This document shows, one piece after another, positions 12,740 to 21,025 of a DNA stretch of 64,000 nt (position 1 is its first letter; each line of letters opens with the position of its first letter). The stretch is from Osmia lignaria lignaria. Taxonomy: Eukaryota; Arthropoda; Insecta; Hymenoptera; Megachilidae. The position numbers were made by a program, and so were the translations under genes. The notes below the pieces were generated by a model. That model made no database searches. It had not been told where the DNA came from and saw nothing but the letters and a program-made list of their open reading frames with translations. The DNA lies in assembly GCF_051020975.1 (NCBI RefSeq), contig NC_135036.1, positions 8,246,001 to 8,310,000 on the forward strand, in the 5' to 3' direction.

Positions 12740-12905
12740 ATAATATCACGAAACCGGTTCGTTTCTCGGCTTCGGTATCGTGACGTCATAGTCGTGTAAT
12801 CCCGAACGGTCGCGATAGAAGGTCGCTTCATTTCTTTCGCGAACGTCGAGGTGGTAAGACGTGTTGAGAACGTCCTTCCGTACCGGCAGTACATAGGTAC
12901 GCGTA
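12740..12905. promoter_or_regulatory. CpG-rich island with a palindromic CRE site (TGACGTCA)
   Basis: A short GC- and CpG-rich stretch in otherwise AT-rich DNA, immediately after the tandem array. It contains the perfect cAMP-response-type palindrome TGACGTCA at 12781-12788 and several CGCGA words, and ends with a donor-like ACATAG|GTACGCG at about 12895. It may be a promoter or first exon of an unrecognised transcript. No downstream exon could be joined with confidence. Confidence 0.3.
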
Positions 12906-13850
12906 GCTTGCCTATTGAAATATTTTGTAAATTATAAAGCTCGATCGTTTGTTAATAACAATTTTGTTGCTGTTGGTTAAATTTTATTATCATAAATTTG
13001 TATTTCTTATTTGTTACAGATATTTGGTTGATATTGAAACGACGCCATGACATACTAATATTGGTTTGATATAAAATTTCGTAAAGAATTGGTAACATTT
13101 TGATTTATTACAATCAATTATTAATATTTATTAATAGTTTTTTTTATCGAGTCGTTGTTAATTGTAAGTATATTTGACAATTAATTGGTATCAAGTTCAA
13201 GGAAAAAAAGATTAAAGAAATTTTTTTTGGTTTATTAATAGAAAAAGGATAACTAATATTTCATTTTGTTAAACAATTTCGACTGGTAATCTAATAGTTG
13301 TGTTTTGAATTAGTATAAAATTGAAACAATTTGTATTCTACTACAAATGATTGTTTCTCTTCTACAATTGTTTAATTATATTTTGATTATTTTAAACAAT
13401 CTTCTTTTGTTAAATAGTAATTATATTATAATATACAGTTTTCGGTGGAGGTTTATATTAAAATAGAATCGCGTTTTTAAATCACATGCTGTTTAAGCAT
13501 GATTAATTACTGGACGTTATTTATTGAAAAGAATTTAGATAATTTATAAATCACAACGTAATAAAATTTCCAACAATGTTTACTATGCTTACAATTCTAA
13601 CAACGAAAATCCTCTTCTTGAATAAAATAGTCTATCATATTTATTAAACATTGATTTTATTTTCATGTAATATTCATTGAAATAATGATCAACAATTATT
13701 TAATACATCTCTATACATATTCAACTCAAGTAATATTTGTGTTCGTCGAAGGTATCTCACGAACACTGATATTTCCATTTATAAACGAATGCTCAATAAG
13801 AAGAATGTTGTTTTGTGTATTTCCACCCAGCCCATCCCTACTCACCAAGT
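12906..13850. other. AT-rich DNA, nothing recognised
   Basis: Extremely AT-rich. Only short chance reading frames and homopolymer runs are visible. A frame starting at 13685 runs into the following GC-richer segment but has no protein-like character. Confidence 0.5.
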
Positions 13851-13888
13851 TTTTCTTTCAGGAATTGTTGTGGCCGCGCGCAATGCGG

Positions 13889-14225
13889 TCGGTAGAGTCA
13901 GTGTTTGTACGAATATACTTCCAATGTTTTGATTTTTGCAAGGGCGAACTGGCCCTGAATAGAGTTGCGTTTGTATAGTTAGGAATCATGCGAAAGTAGA
14001 GTCAGTGTTTGCTGCGTGTTATAAAATATTTTCTAGAGCATCGCGGCTCTGATTTTTCTTTTTCCATCGTGAAAGTAGAGTCTTTATAATTGTTCGCCGG
14101 AAATTATTCACGGTCGCGTTACTATTTTTATTTTTAATTTTTTTTTCAATTGTTCGATATATCCGGGATTAGAGTCAATGCACCACTGAAGAGGAGTCTT
14201 GGGCTTTGCTCCGTAAGGAAAGAGT
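13889..14225 (+). other. Candidate 5' untranslated exon with a recurring TAGAGTC motif
   Basis: A GC-richer stretch in which TAGAGTC recurs at about 13893, 13997, 14076 and 14170, the first two followed by AGTGTTTG. It ends in a good donor (AGAGT|GTAAGTAT; intron begins 14226), with an alternative donor at 14213. It would splice to the exon at 14421. No long frame is present, so as part of a transcript it would be leader sequence. The upstream boundary is a guess. Confidence 0.3.
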
Positions 14226-14265
14226 GTAAGTATCTTATTACTTTATTTAATTAATTTTAATTGAA

Positions 14266-14690
14266 ATAGAATAATTTACAATTTCAATACCTGATAATTG
14301 AGAGTTCTTCTTAATTGCTATTGCTAATATTTTATAAAATTCAATTTCATATATAATTTTATTAGAATAAAAATTGATAATTTGCAAAATTAACCGTAAT
14401 TCTTTTTTGTTTTGTTACAGATGAATTTTTTGATTGCCGAGTTCCTGGATATCCTGATGATGGCTTTCTTCACGACTTCCGTCTTGGTACGTCACTTAAT
14501 TGTTTTTTATTAAAATAGAATAATTTACAATTTCAACACTTGATAATTGAGATTTCTTTTTAATTGCTAATATTTTATAAAATTCAATTTCATATATAAT
14601 TTTATTAGAATAAAAATTTATAATTTTCAAAATTAACCGTAATTCTTCTTTTTTTGTTACAGATGAATTTCTTCACGATTTCAGCCTCCT
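14266..14690. repeat. Tandem duplication of intron plus exon start, period about 242 bp
   Basis: The segment 14266-14440 is repeated at about 14508-14683 (shared TAGAATAATTTACAATTTCA, then AATATTTTATAAAATTCAAT, through GTTACAGATGAATTT). It covers most of the intron, the splice acceptor and the first codons of the next exon. The exons diverge after the first few codons. Apparently an intron-exon block was copied in place. Confidence 0.8.
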
Positions 14691-15002
14691 ACCTGGTGTT
14701 GTCCATCATCCTACTTGACTGTCGGAAGAAGAGTATATCTGCGAACGGTGAGTCGCATGTTTTATGATTCCTCTGGTACCCAATCATGTCGTAGGACGAA
14801 TGGTCCGAATCGACACGGGTACTAGTTGTATACGTGGTAGGCAAGCATAGTGACCATGGGTATGATTATACCCATGAGTAGTAACATTTTTATTGTTTCA
14901 TTTCATTTAGTTCAGGCTAGGTTTTCTTGTACACCGCGTTTTAATAACATTTCAATTCCACATATTCCAACAGATATTTATGAAATATATGAATGCTCTT
15001 AA
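14421..15002 (+). CDS. Candidate three-exon membrane microprotein of about 80 residues
   Basis: Exons 14421-14486, 14663-14747 and 14911-15002 (stop TAA) join in frame, with acceptors TTTTGTTACAG, TTTTTGTTACAG and TTTCATTTCATTTAG and donors GTACGT and GTGAGT. The predicted protein starts MNFLIAEFLDILMMAFF at the first base of its exon. It has a hydrophobic first half (a second segment reads SYLVLSIILLDCRKKS) and a polar tail ending IYEIYECS. This suggests one or two membrane segments followed by a basic anchor. The exons are GC-richer than their AT-rich introns, as is typical of real insect exons. No family was recognised. It lies in a repeat-rich neighbourhood and could be chance, a non-coding RNA, or a transposon fragment. 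Confidence 0.35.
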
Positions 15003-15026
15003 ATGTTCTTAAATGTTCTTAAATGT
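14996..15026. repeat. Short tandem repeat, three units of TCTTAAATGT
   Basis: Three consecutive decamers TCTTAAATGT, overlapping the stop codon of the candidate microprotein. An ordinary minisatellite-like slip. Confidence 0.7.
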
Positions 15027-15457
15027 GGAATATGAAATATTTTAATACCGAAAGAATTTTATTTAGTTTGTCTGACTTAGTTATTGGAAAGGTTCAAAGC
15101 AATATAATATTGATAGTATTATGTAATATGTACACTGGATATACATATTAATGATGCTATTTCATCGATTTAATTACATTTTATACATTGTGAATAAAAA
15201 TATAATTTGAGAATTTTTTACGCGTAGTAAAGTTCAATTACACGTTCATGAAAAATTGAACAATTTATGTGCAAGAAGACTATTCGTGACGGGTAGATTT
15301 CCAAGTCAGAGTAATCTATTTGAACACCTTTTTTGTATTCTTGAAAATTTACTCTGAGGAGGGAATCGCCCGAGGATGTTTTATTTATTTTCACAATAAA
15401 GAATTCTTAATTAAAGATATTAAATTCTTTTTTATTAGAGATTTGCAATTATTAAAT
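15027..15457. other. AT-rich DNA, nothing recognised
   Basis: No frame, splice site pair or repeat stands out. A slightly GC-richer patch near 15290-15370 has no identifiable feature. It is followed by the first isolated TTAGTGTTGCG word at about 15459, which marks the edge of the composite repeat. Confidence 0.4.
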
Positions 15458-15586
15458 TAGTGTTGCGAAAAATTTCCAGCGCGAGAGTAAATGTGACGAT
15501 GCACTGACTAGTATTCGGTGGGAATCCTTTTGGTTTTTAATCTCAATCCTATGTATTATTTAATTAATCAAATTAGTTACAAGGAT

Positions 15587-15893
15587 TCCGCGGCATAAGA
15601 CCGTGAACACCATCTCTGGGAGATATACCCATGCATTACTAGGCCTTTGCAGGCGCAGATTTAGGATACGGAACATATGAAAATATGTTACCATATTCTA
15701 AACTGTAGTCCTTTTGTCTATACTATGGGCGTCCGTCAATCTGACACCGTTGGATGCAACGTGTTGGACGGGCGGGTAGCGCTCTTAGCGAAGGGGTGCA
15801 CTCTGTCCTGGCGTTACGACGTCCAGGCGGGGTGGGTGGTATGTAGCGTCTGGCGTAAGTCTAGGGGGCGTGAGACCCCTCGTTGCCAGCTGA
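15587..15893. repeat. Long direct repeat, left copy (about 307 bp)
   Basis: Nearly identical to 18527-18833, exactly 2940 bp downstream, with only a handful of substitutions seen by eye. It includes TCTGGGAGATATACCCATGC and GACGTCCAGGCGGGGTGGGT. A shorter shared block (ATTCGGTGGGAATCC) lies just outside, separated in the left copy by about 57 extra AT-rich bases. Both copies are preceded by a TTAGTGTTGCG word. The reading frame from 15677 is shared by both copies only because the DNA is. No primer-binding site, polypurine tract or clear target duplication was found, so an LTR identity is not supported. Confidence 0.85.
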
Positions 15894-16480
15894 TATTAGC
15901 AGTGCACCATGTTTGCGTCATAGTTGCTCTATTTTCTTTTCAGTATTTGTTCTTAAAGCTTTATATTTACAAAGTCGAGTCACTTTTATTGAAATAGTGA
16001 AATATTAGCCCGTTAGATGTTTATGTATTAATCATGTTTCTAGATCAGGATTTTCAGGTTTAACCCCTTCCGTGTTTATTGCCAAAGCCCATTCACGTGC
16101 CCAGGTGCTACTTGGATGGGTAGAGGCAATGGGCATGATGACCTAGTTCATAAGAATAATAATTAATAAGCGGCTGGCATTGTGTTAGTATATCGTGCAC
16201 GACGTAATTTCCACATATGGTGTGTGTGTTTTTAGGCTGTGGGATTGCGTCGGTTTAGTAACTTTTTCATTTAACTTTTAATTTGAAATAATATTTTATT
16301 CAACAAGATGTACGATGCACGTACAAACCAAATAGTATTATTACCATTATTATTACTGTATTGCCATTACTATTACCATGATTATTACCATTATTATGAA
16401 ATATTCTATATCAAAGTAGTTAATTAAATCTTGTAATTATCATTATACGCAATGATTGCTAGCCTTGCCAGACGATTTCA
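15894..16480. other. Unique spacer inside the composite repeat, with an ATTACC-like microsatellite
   Basis: Between the left direct repeat and a GC-richer stretch. It contains a degenerate (ATTACC/ATTATT)n run at about 16335-16397. No coding potential was recognised. Confidence 0.4.
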
Positions 16481-16745
16481 GTGAAAAATGGTACGTACCG
16501 TAGAGTGTGATGTGAGATGAAACTCGGGTGACGGAGGCGTCCCGGGACGTTCTCCCTAGTTTAGGCTCTGCGCCCGGGTGGAGTGTATGGGGGTCGTGGA
16601 ATGAATTTTTGTGAGAATGTGATTTTGCCCTTTTTAAATATAGGGTTAGGTAGGTAGGTAGTATACCTTCTGGTGTGTGTGATAGATTGTAAGTAGGTAG
16701 GGCCGGGACAGGTTGTCACAGTCTCTTGGTCGGGTAGGCGCGATT
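16481..16745. other. GC-rich segment with a (TAGG)n run
   Basis: GC-rich patch (GACGGAGGCGTCCCGGGACG near 16530), then a run of TAGGTAGGTAGG at about 16648. The run resembles the insect telomere unit TTAGG but has a four-base period, so it is a microsatellite. No frame or RNA gene was recognised. Confidence 0.4.
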
Positions 16746-16918
16746 TCGCGTGATCAACCTGTACCTGGAATATATTTGAAGAATTGACGATACTATCGAT
16801 ACGAACGGAGTATGTCGTTCGCCTTCGATTCTATCTGTACAATTTTTCAAATTTTTGGCGACTTCATAAGTCGTCATACGCGATCGCGATGGCACGAAAC
16901 GCACAAGTTCTGCTCGAG

Positions 16919-16980
16919 CACGGCACGTGTGCACGAACAACGACTTATATAAAGTCCTTTTTCGTCCACGTGTCAATTAG
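16919..16980 (+). promoter_or_regulatory. Candidate TATA promoter with two CACGTG E-boxes
   Basis: TATATAAAG at 16946-16954 is flanked by CACGTG at about 16924 and again at about 16967. A transcription start near 16975-16985 would place the hairpin at 17144 and the whole GTGTTGCG array in the transcript. No coding frame follows that I would defend, so a non-coding RNA is the natural reading. Promoter words occur by chance in such DNA, hence the low score. Confidence 0.3.
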
Positions 16981-17143
16981 AGTTTCGCGATTTTTCTTTT
17001 TTGTTGATTGTTTTTTTTTTTGTTTTGCGAATTTGCAAGTCTCGAGCTTTAGATATAAGTTTCAGGTGGGTGGACCGCCCGAAGAAAGAAAAGGCTATAT
17101 GCCGAAGCGCCCCGACAAACTGTCTTTCAAGAGGGGAACTACT

Positions 17144-17185
17144 AATGATTTTGCATCCTTTTGCAAAAAAGGATGGGAAATCATT
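17144..17185. repeat. 19-bp inverted repeat (hairpin) near the start of the motif array
   Basis: Left arm 17144-17162, loop GCAA, right arm 17167-17185. 17 of 19 positions pair. It lies about 190 bp downstream of the candidate TATA box. Confidence 0.7.
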
Positions 17186-17513
17186 ATCGTTACTACTTTG
17201 TCACTGTGCTTGCCTGTAGTTGTAGTTTTGTAATTGCAGGAGAAGAGGGGGCCCGTGACCCCCATGATTTTGGGCAAATCGCGTTTTCACTTTAGTGTTG
17301 CGAATATTGACCCCGGTTCAATTTAGTGTTGCGATTGAATATTGATCACGGTTCAATTTAATGTTGCGTATGCATGATTATCGCGATTTTCATTTAGTGT
17401 TGCGAACTTTAAATATCGCGTTTCTTTCTTGCCTTGCTTTTTAATAGAATTTAACTTTTCAATGTTGATTGCTTTAAGATTTTTGAGAGTTTTGCTTTTT
17501 AATGTTCATTGCT

Positions 17514-17988
17514 TTAGTGTTGCGAGTAAGAGATTCACGGTTTGAGAATCCCCTTTTTTTGCATTTTAATTGCATGTCTGTTAAAGATAGCGTTGCGAAT
17601 GACATTAGCGCGATTGTTTCCCAGTGTTGCGATTTATAAATACGCGATTGCTTTGCATTAGATTATAGAGTTCCCTGCTAATTAGTGTTGCGATAATGAA
17701 TATTCGCGTTTTGCATTAGAGTTGCGATATATGATGAAATGCCCAAAAACGATCCAGTGGAGTTGCCATGGTCCATAAGGCAGCTATGGACCAGCTGCCA
17801 TGATACAGCCTTGGATTGGCTGTACCCCTTTTTTAAATTAGTGTTGCGTCTTACAAAATTCGGTAGATTTGAGTAGTGTTGCGTTACAGTTCGCGTTTTC
17901 TCTTTTTTTCTTTTTTTCAGCTTAGTGTTGCGTATAATGGAGCAGCCTTCACGCGTATGCTTTTGTACATATTATATAATTAATTAAA
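17514..17988. repeat. Internal duplication of the motif array, copy 1 (about 475 bp)
   Basis: Runs from TTAGTGTTGCGAG to the matching word at 17989. It shares with copy 2 the blocks TTGCATGTCTGTTAAAGATA, GACATTAGCGCGATTGTTTC, the two stem-loops at 17769-17824 and a splice-acceptor-like TTTCTTTTTTTCAG at about 17920. It has about 17 extra bases (around 17716-17737) relative to copy 2. Confidence 0.85.
17769..17824 (+). ncRNA. Two adjacent stem-loops followed by a T-run, copy 1 (structured RNA candidate)
   Basis: Stem-loop 1: TGGTCCATA (17769-17777), loop of 7, TATGGACCA (17785-17793). Stem-loop 2: TACAGCC (17804-17810), loop TTGGATT, GGCTGTA (17818-17824). It is followed directly by CCCCTTTTTT. 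Read as RNA this is a compact double hairpin with a U-run, resembling a small-RNA 3' end, though no box A/B promoter or family was recognised. Both hairpins persist in the second copy. Confidence 0.35.
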
Positions 17989-18446
17989 TTAGTGTTGCGA
18001 GTGAAAAATTCACGGTTTGAGAATTCCCCTTTTCTGCATTTTAATTGCATGTCTGTTAAAGATAGTGTTGCGAATGACATTAGCGCGATTGTTTCCCAGT
18101 GTTGCGACTTACAAATACGCGATTGCTTTGCATTAGTTTATAGAGTTCCCTCCTAATTAGTGTTGCGGTAATGAATATTCGCGTTTTGCATTAGAAATGC
18201 CCAAAAATGATCCAGTGGAGTTGCCATGGTCCATAAGGCAGCTATGGACCAGCTGCTGTGGTACAGCCTTGGATTGGCTGTACCCCTTTTTTAGATTAGT
18301 GTTGCGTCTTACAAAATTCGGTAGATTTGAGTAGTGTTGCGTTACAGTTCGCGTTTTCTCTTTTTTTCTTTTTTTCAGCTTAGTGTTGCGCATAATGGAG
18401 CAGCCTTCACGCGTACGCTTTTGTACATATTATATAATTAATGAAA
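17989..18446. repeat. Internal duplication of the motif array, copy 2 (about 458 bp)
   Basis: Second copy of the unit at 17514-17988, with scattered substitutions and a short deletion. Both stem-loops and the pyrimidine tract ending in CAG (about 18379) are retained. The third-position substitutions expected of a coding sequence are not apparent. Confidence 0.85.
18227..18283 (+). ncRNA. Two adjacent stem-loops followed by a T-run, copy 2 (structured RNA candidate)
   Basis: Stem-loop 1 (18227-18235 with 18243-18251) is identical to copy 1. Stem-loop 2 is one pair longer here: GTACAGCC (18261-18268), loop TTGGATT, GGCTGTAC (18276-18283). The linker differs (CTGCTGTG against CTGCCATGA), so substitutions fall between the hairpins or improve a stem. 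Confidence 0.35.
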
Positions 18447-18526
18447 TTAGTGTTGCGAATGAATTCGCGATTGTTATTAATTAGTGGAAGTAACTATGAC
18501 TCACATTCGGTGGGAATCCATTGGAT

Positions 18527-18833
18527 TCCGCGGCCTAAGACCGTGAACACCATCTCTGGGAGATATACCCATGCATTACTAGGCCTTTGCAGGCGCAGAT
18601 TTAGAATACGGAACATATGAAAATATGTTACCATATTCTAAACTGCAGTCCTTTTGTCTATACTATGGGCGTCCGTCAATCTGACACCGTTGGATGCAAC
18701 GTGTTGGACGGGCGGGTAGCGCTCTTAGCGAAGGGGTGCACTCTGTCCTGGCGTTACGACGTCCAGGCGGGGTGGGTGGTATGTAGCGTCTGGCGTAAGT
18801 CTAGGGGGCGTGAGACCCTTCGTTGCCAGCCGA
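18527..18833. repeat. Long direct repeat, right copy (about 307 bp)
   Basis: Partner of 15587-15893. Downstream sequence diverges sharply after TTGCCAGC. It is embedded between GTGTTGCG words at 18454 and about 18871, so it is an integral part of the composite repeat and not its outer edge. Confidence 0.85.
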
Positions 18834-18899
18834 TGTTTTGTCATAGTTCAGAATGTTTGCAATTTGAAAATTAGTGTTGCGTCTGATTTCGGTTTGTTT

Positions 18900-21000
18900 T
18901 ATAGGGTTTGCTTAGGGATTGTTCTTATGGGCAGTCAAACTTTTCTTTTCAGGTTCCTCTGTACCCTCCCTCCCACTGCTACGCCCCCATTCTCTTTTCT
19001 TCCCTTTTTTAAATTTTGAAAATATTGAGCATTCGTTTATTGGAAATATTGTTAAATAATATATGAATTTAATGTTTTCAGGATATTATTAGATACGATA
19101 AAGTTTTAAAGAGAACTTTATTCAAAGTGTTATTTAAAATGAAAATTCATTTTATTTTTTGATGATTGGTGATAAATTATTTCAAGGAATATTTGTTCAT
19201 TTGAAATTGCTTATTTAATTTTAATTGTACTTTGTTTAACCAGAAGTAGTGGATGATCGTTGTTCAGGTTGTTCAATTTTAATTTTGAATCGCGATATTT
19301 AGTTTCAAGCTTACGGAGAAGCTAATTAATGTAGTGTACTTTTATAAATTTTCAAATTCTTTTTTGGAAATAAAGTCCATCCGCGATCTTTTTTTTTTGA
19401 ATTTTACAAATTATATAAAACTTGCACTAAAAAAGTGTATTGAATAATATAATGTAATAAAGTTAAGTAGAGTCATAGTTGTACGTTTATTGCAGTAAAA
19501 GACAGTTGTTTCAATTAAAATATCGTGGACCATTTGTCAGAAATGAACGAATATTATTTACTATAAAATGAAATAATTAATCCTTTTAACTTAAATCACT
19601 TACTGAATAATAATATATTTTTCTAAATCTTTATTTCTTTATTTTGGTACTGAAATTTGCTTTCAATTCATATTATGTACTCTACTGATGAGTCATTAAC
19701 AACCACTCTGATTTTTGTCAAAGGTGATTGTTATTAATGTACCCTGTCTACCTGTTAAATTTTTTTTTCTCTTTATTTGGATTCGATTAATAAATTTCTG
19801 TTGCAGAGAAATATTTTCAACGTATTCAGATAATGTAAGAATGATTGAAAAACAAAATTGTATTTTATTCTTTTTGATTTGTTTCAGATAATGTCTTAAT
19901 AAGGTAACATGAATCTTGTTATTTTTGAAAATGATATCTAATCCTTTTTAGTTTGTTTCGGGAACTTTTCAGATAAGAACAGCAATATCAACAAATTTAA
20001 GGTATTCTTTTAGATTTTTATCTAGTTGTAAGGTTGTAAGTTTATGATTAAGGCACTATGAACTTTATTTTTTTAAATTTTTAATTATGTCTAATCCTTT
20101 TTGATTTATTTCAGAAACTTTTCTGGCAAGAAGAATAATATCAACAAATTTATTATAAGTATTTATGTTCGTTTAGTTTATAAGATAGACCATAATTGGT
20201 TGTACATAGGTCGTAATTGATAAGTTACATTTAAGCGAATATCTGACATTAATACGAGCGCTCGTATAGACATGTATCTTTAGTATGTACAAATAGGTAT
20301 GACAAATATGCAATTGCATATTAATAATTACAGATCTGTAATCTAAATAAGAAAAATGTTGAAATACGATTGTAAAATAAAAATATAAGTAGATAAGTAG
20401 TTAGGTAGGTAGTAAATACAAATAATGCTCCTTTTGCTGTACGTTGCAAAACAGTCGAAGACGTTTTGCAAATGTGCATCAAGAGGATGATGTTATTAAA
20501 TATGAATAAAAATTTGCATAAATGGAGGGTGGATGGGAGAGGATAGGGCGGGTCTCCACACCGCAGCAACCTCCACGTGGTGAGACCTGGGCAATCGGAA
20601 TTATTTGGTGGGTAATTAATAACTGCATTATTATTTTTATAGTGCATTTATTAATTATGTAGCAAATAATCCGAGCGAATTGGCTGCGAGATTCGTGGTT
20701 TGCCTTTTATTTTACCTCTCCTATATTTTTTCTTTATTTTTTGCATTACCTTTAATCACTTTTATCTCACTTTTTGATATTATTTGTTCTGTATAACTTA
20801 CTGACACGTGTAATACAAGGATCGGTGGTTCTTGTATATGCTAATTGAAATATCGTTTACAGATTTCTACTCTTTTACAAGAGTTGGCCGCGTGGTGCAG
20901 CTCGTTTTGTTAGCTTTGTCATTCAAGATTAGATGGTGCTAGCAGCTCGTTTTGTAAGCTCGCATGGTTATAAAATAAATAAATTCAGTAAAAATTAGGC
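18900..21000. other. AT-rich intergenic DNA upstream of HGH1
   Basis: No exon or RNA gene was recognised. It contains weak AT-rich duplications (ATCCTTTT-GTTTGTTTC-like stretches at about 19870, 19945 and 20095) and a GTAGATAAGTAGTTAGGTAG microsatellite at about 20389-20410. The 108-codon minus-strand frame at 20321-20647 has no protein-like features. The HGH1 promoter should lie in the last few hundred bases, but no TATA box is evident. Confidence 0.4.
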
Positions 21001-21025
21001 TCAACAAAGTAGTTATTTGCTTACA

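Larger units (their letters stand above)
17295..18880 (+). repeat. Dispersed GTGTTGCG motif array (about 20 copies)
   Basis: The core GTGTTGCG, usually as TTAGTGTTGCG, appears at 17295, 17326, 17361 (ATGTTGCG variant) and 17397, then about every 30-120 bases to 18454, with one more at about 18871 beyond the right direct repeat. Most copies are followed within 10-30 bases by CGCG or TTCGCG, so each unit can fold on itself (for example GCGAAT-GAATTCGC at about 18458). Spacing is irregular, so this is not a simple satellite. All copies are on the same strand. No match to a known RNA family was recognised. Confidence 0.75.

Noticed and set aside
15677..15997. ORF of 106 codons in the left direct repeat (and its twin at 18617-18874)
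   Set aside because: The frames share their first 70 residues only because the DNA is duplicated. They diverge at the repeat edge and have no protein-like features.
16648..16664. Possible telomeric repeat (TTAGG)n
   Set aside because: The repeat period is four bases (TAGG), so it is a microsatellite and not the insect telomere unit.
15587..18833. Calling the two 307-bp repeats LTRs of a retrotransposon
   Set aside because: No gag/pol frame, primer-binding site, polypurine tract or matching target duplication was found, and the motif array extends beyond the right copy. Kept as a direct repeat of unknown type.
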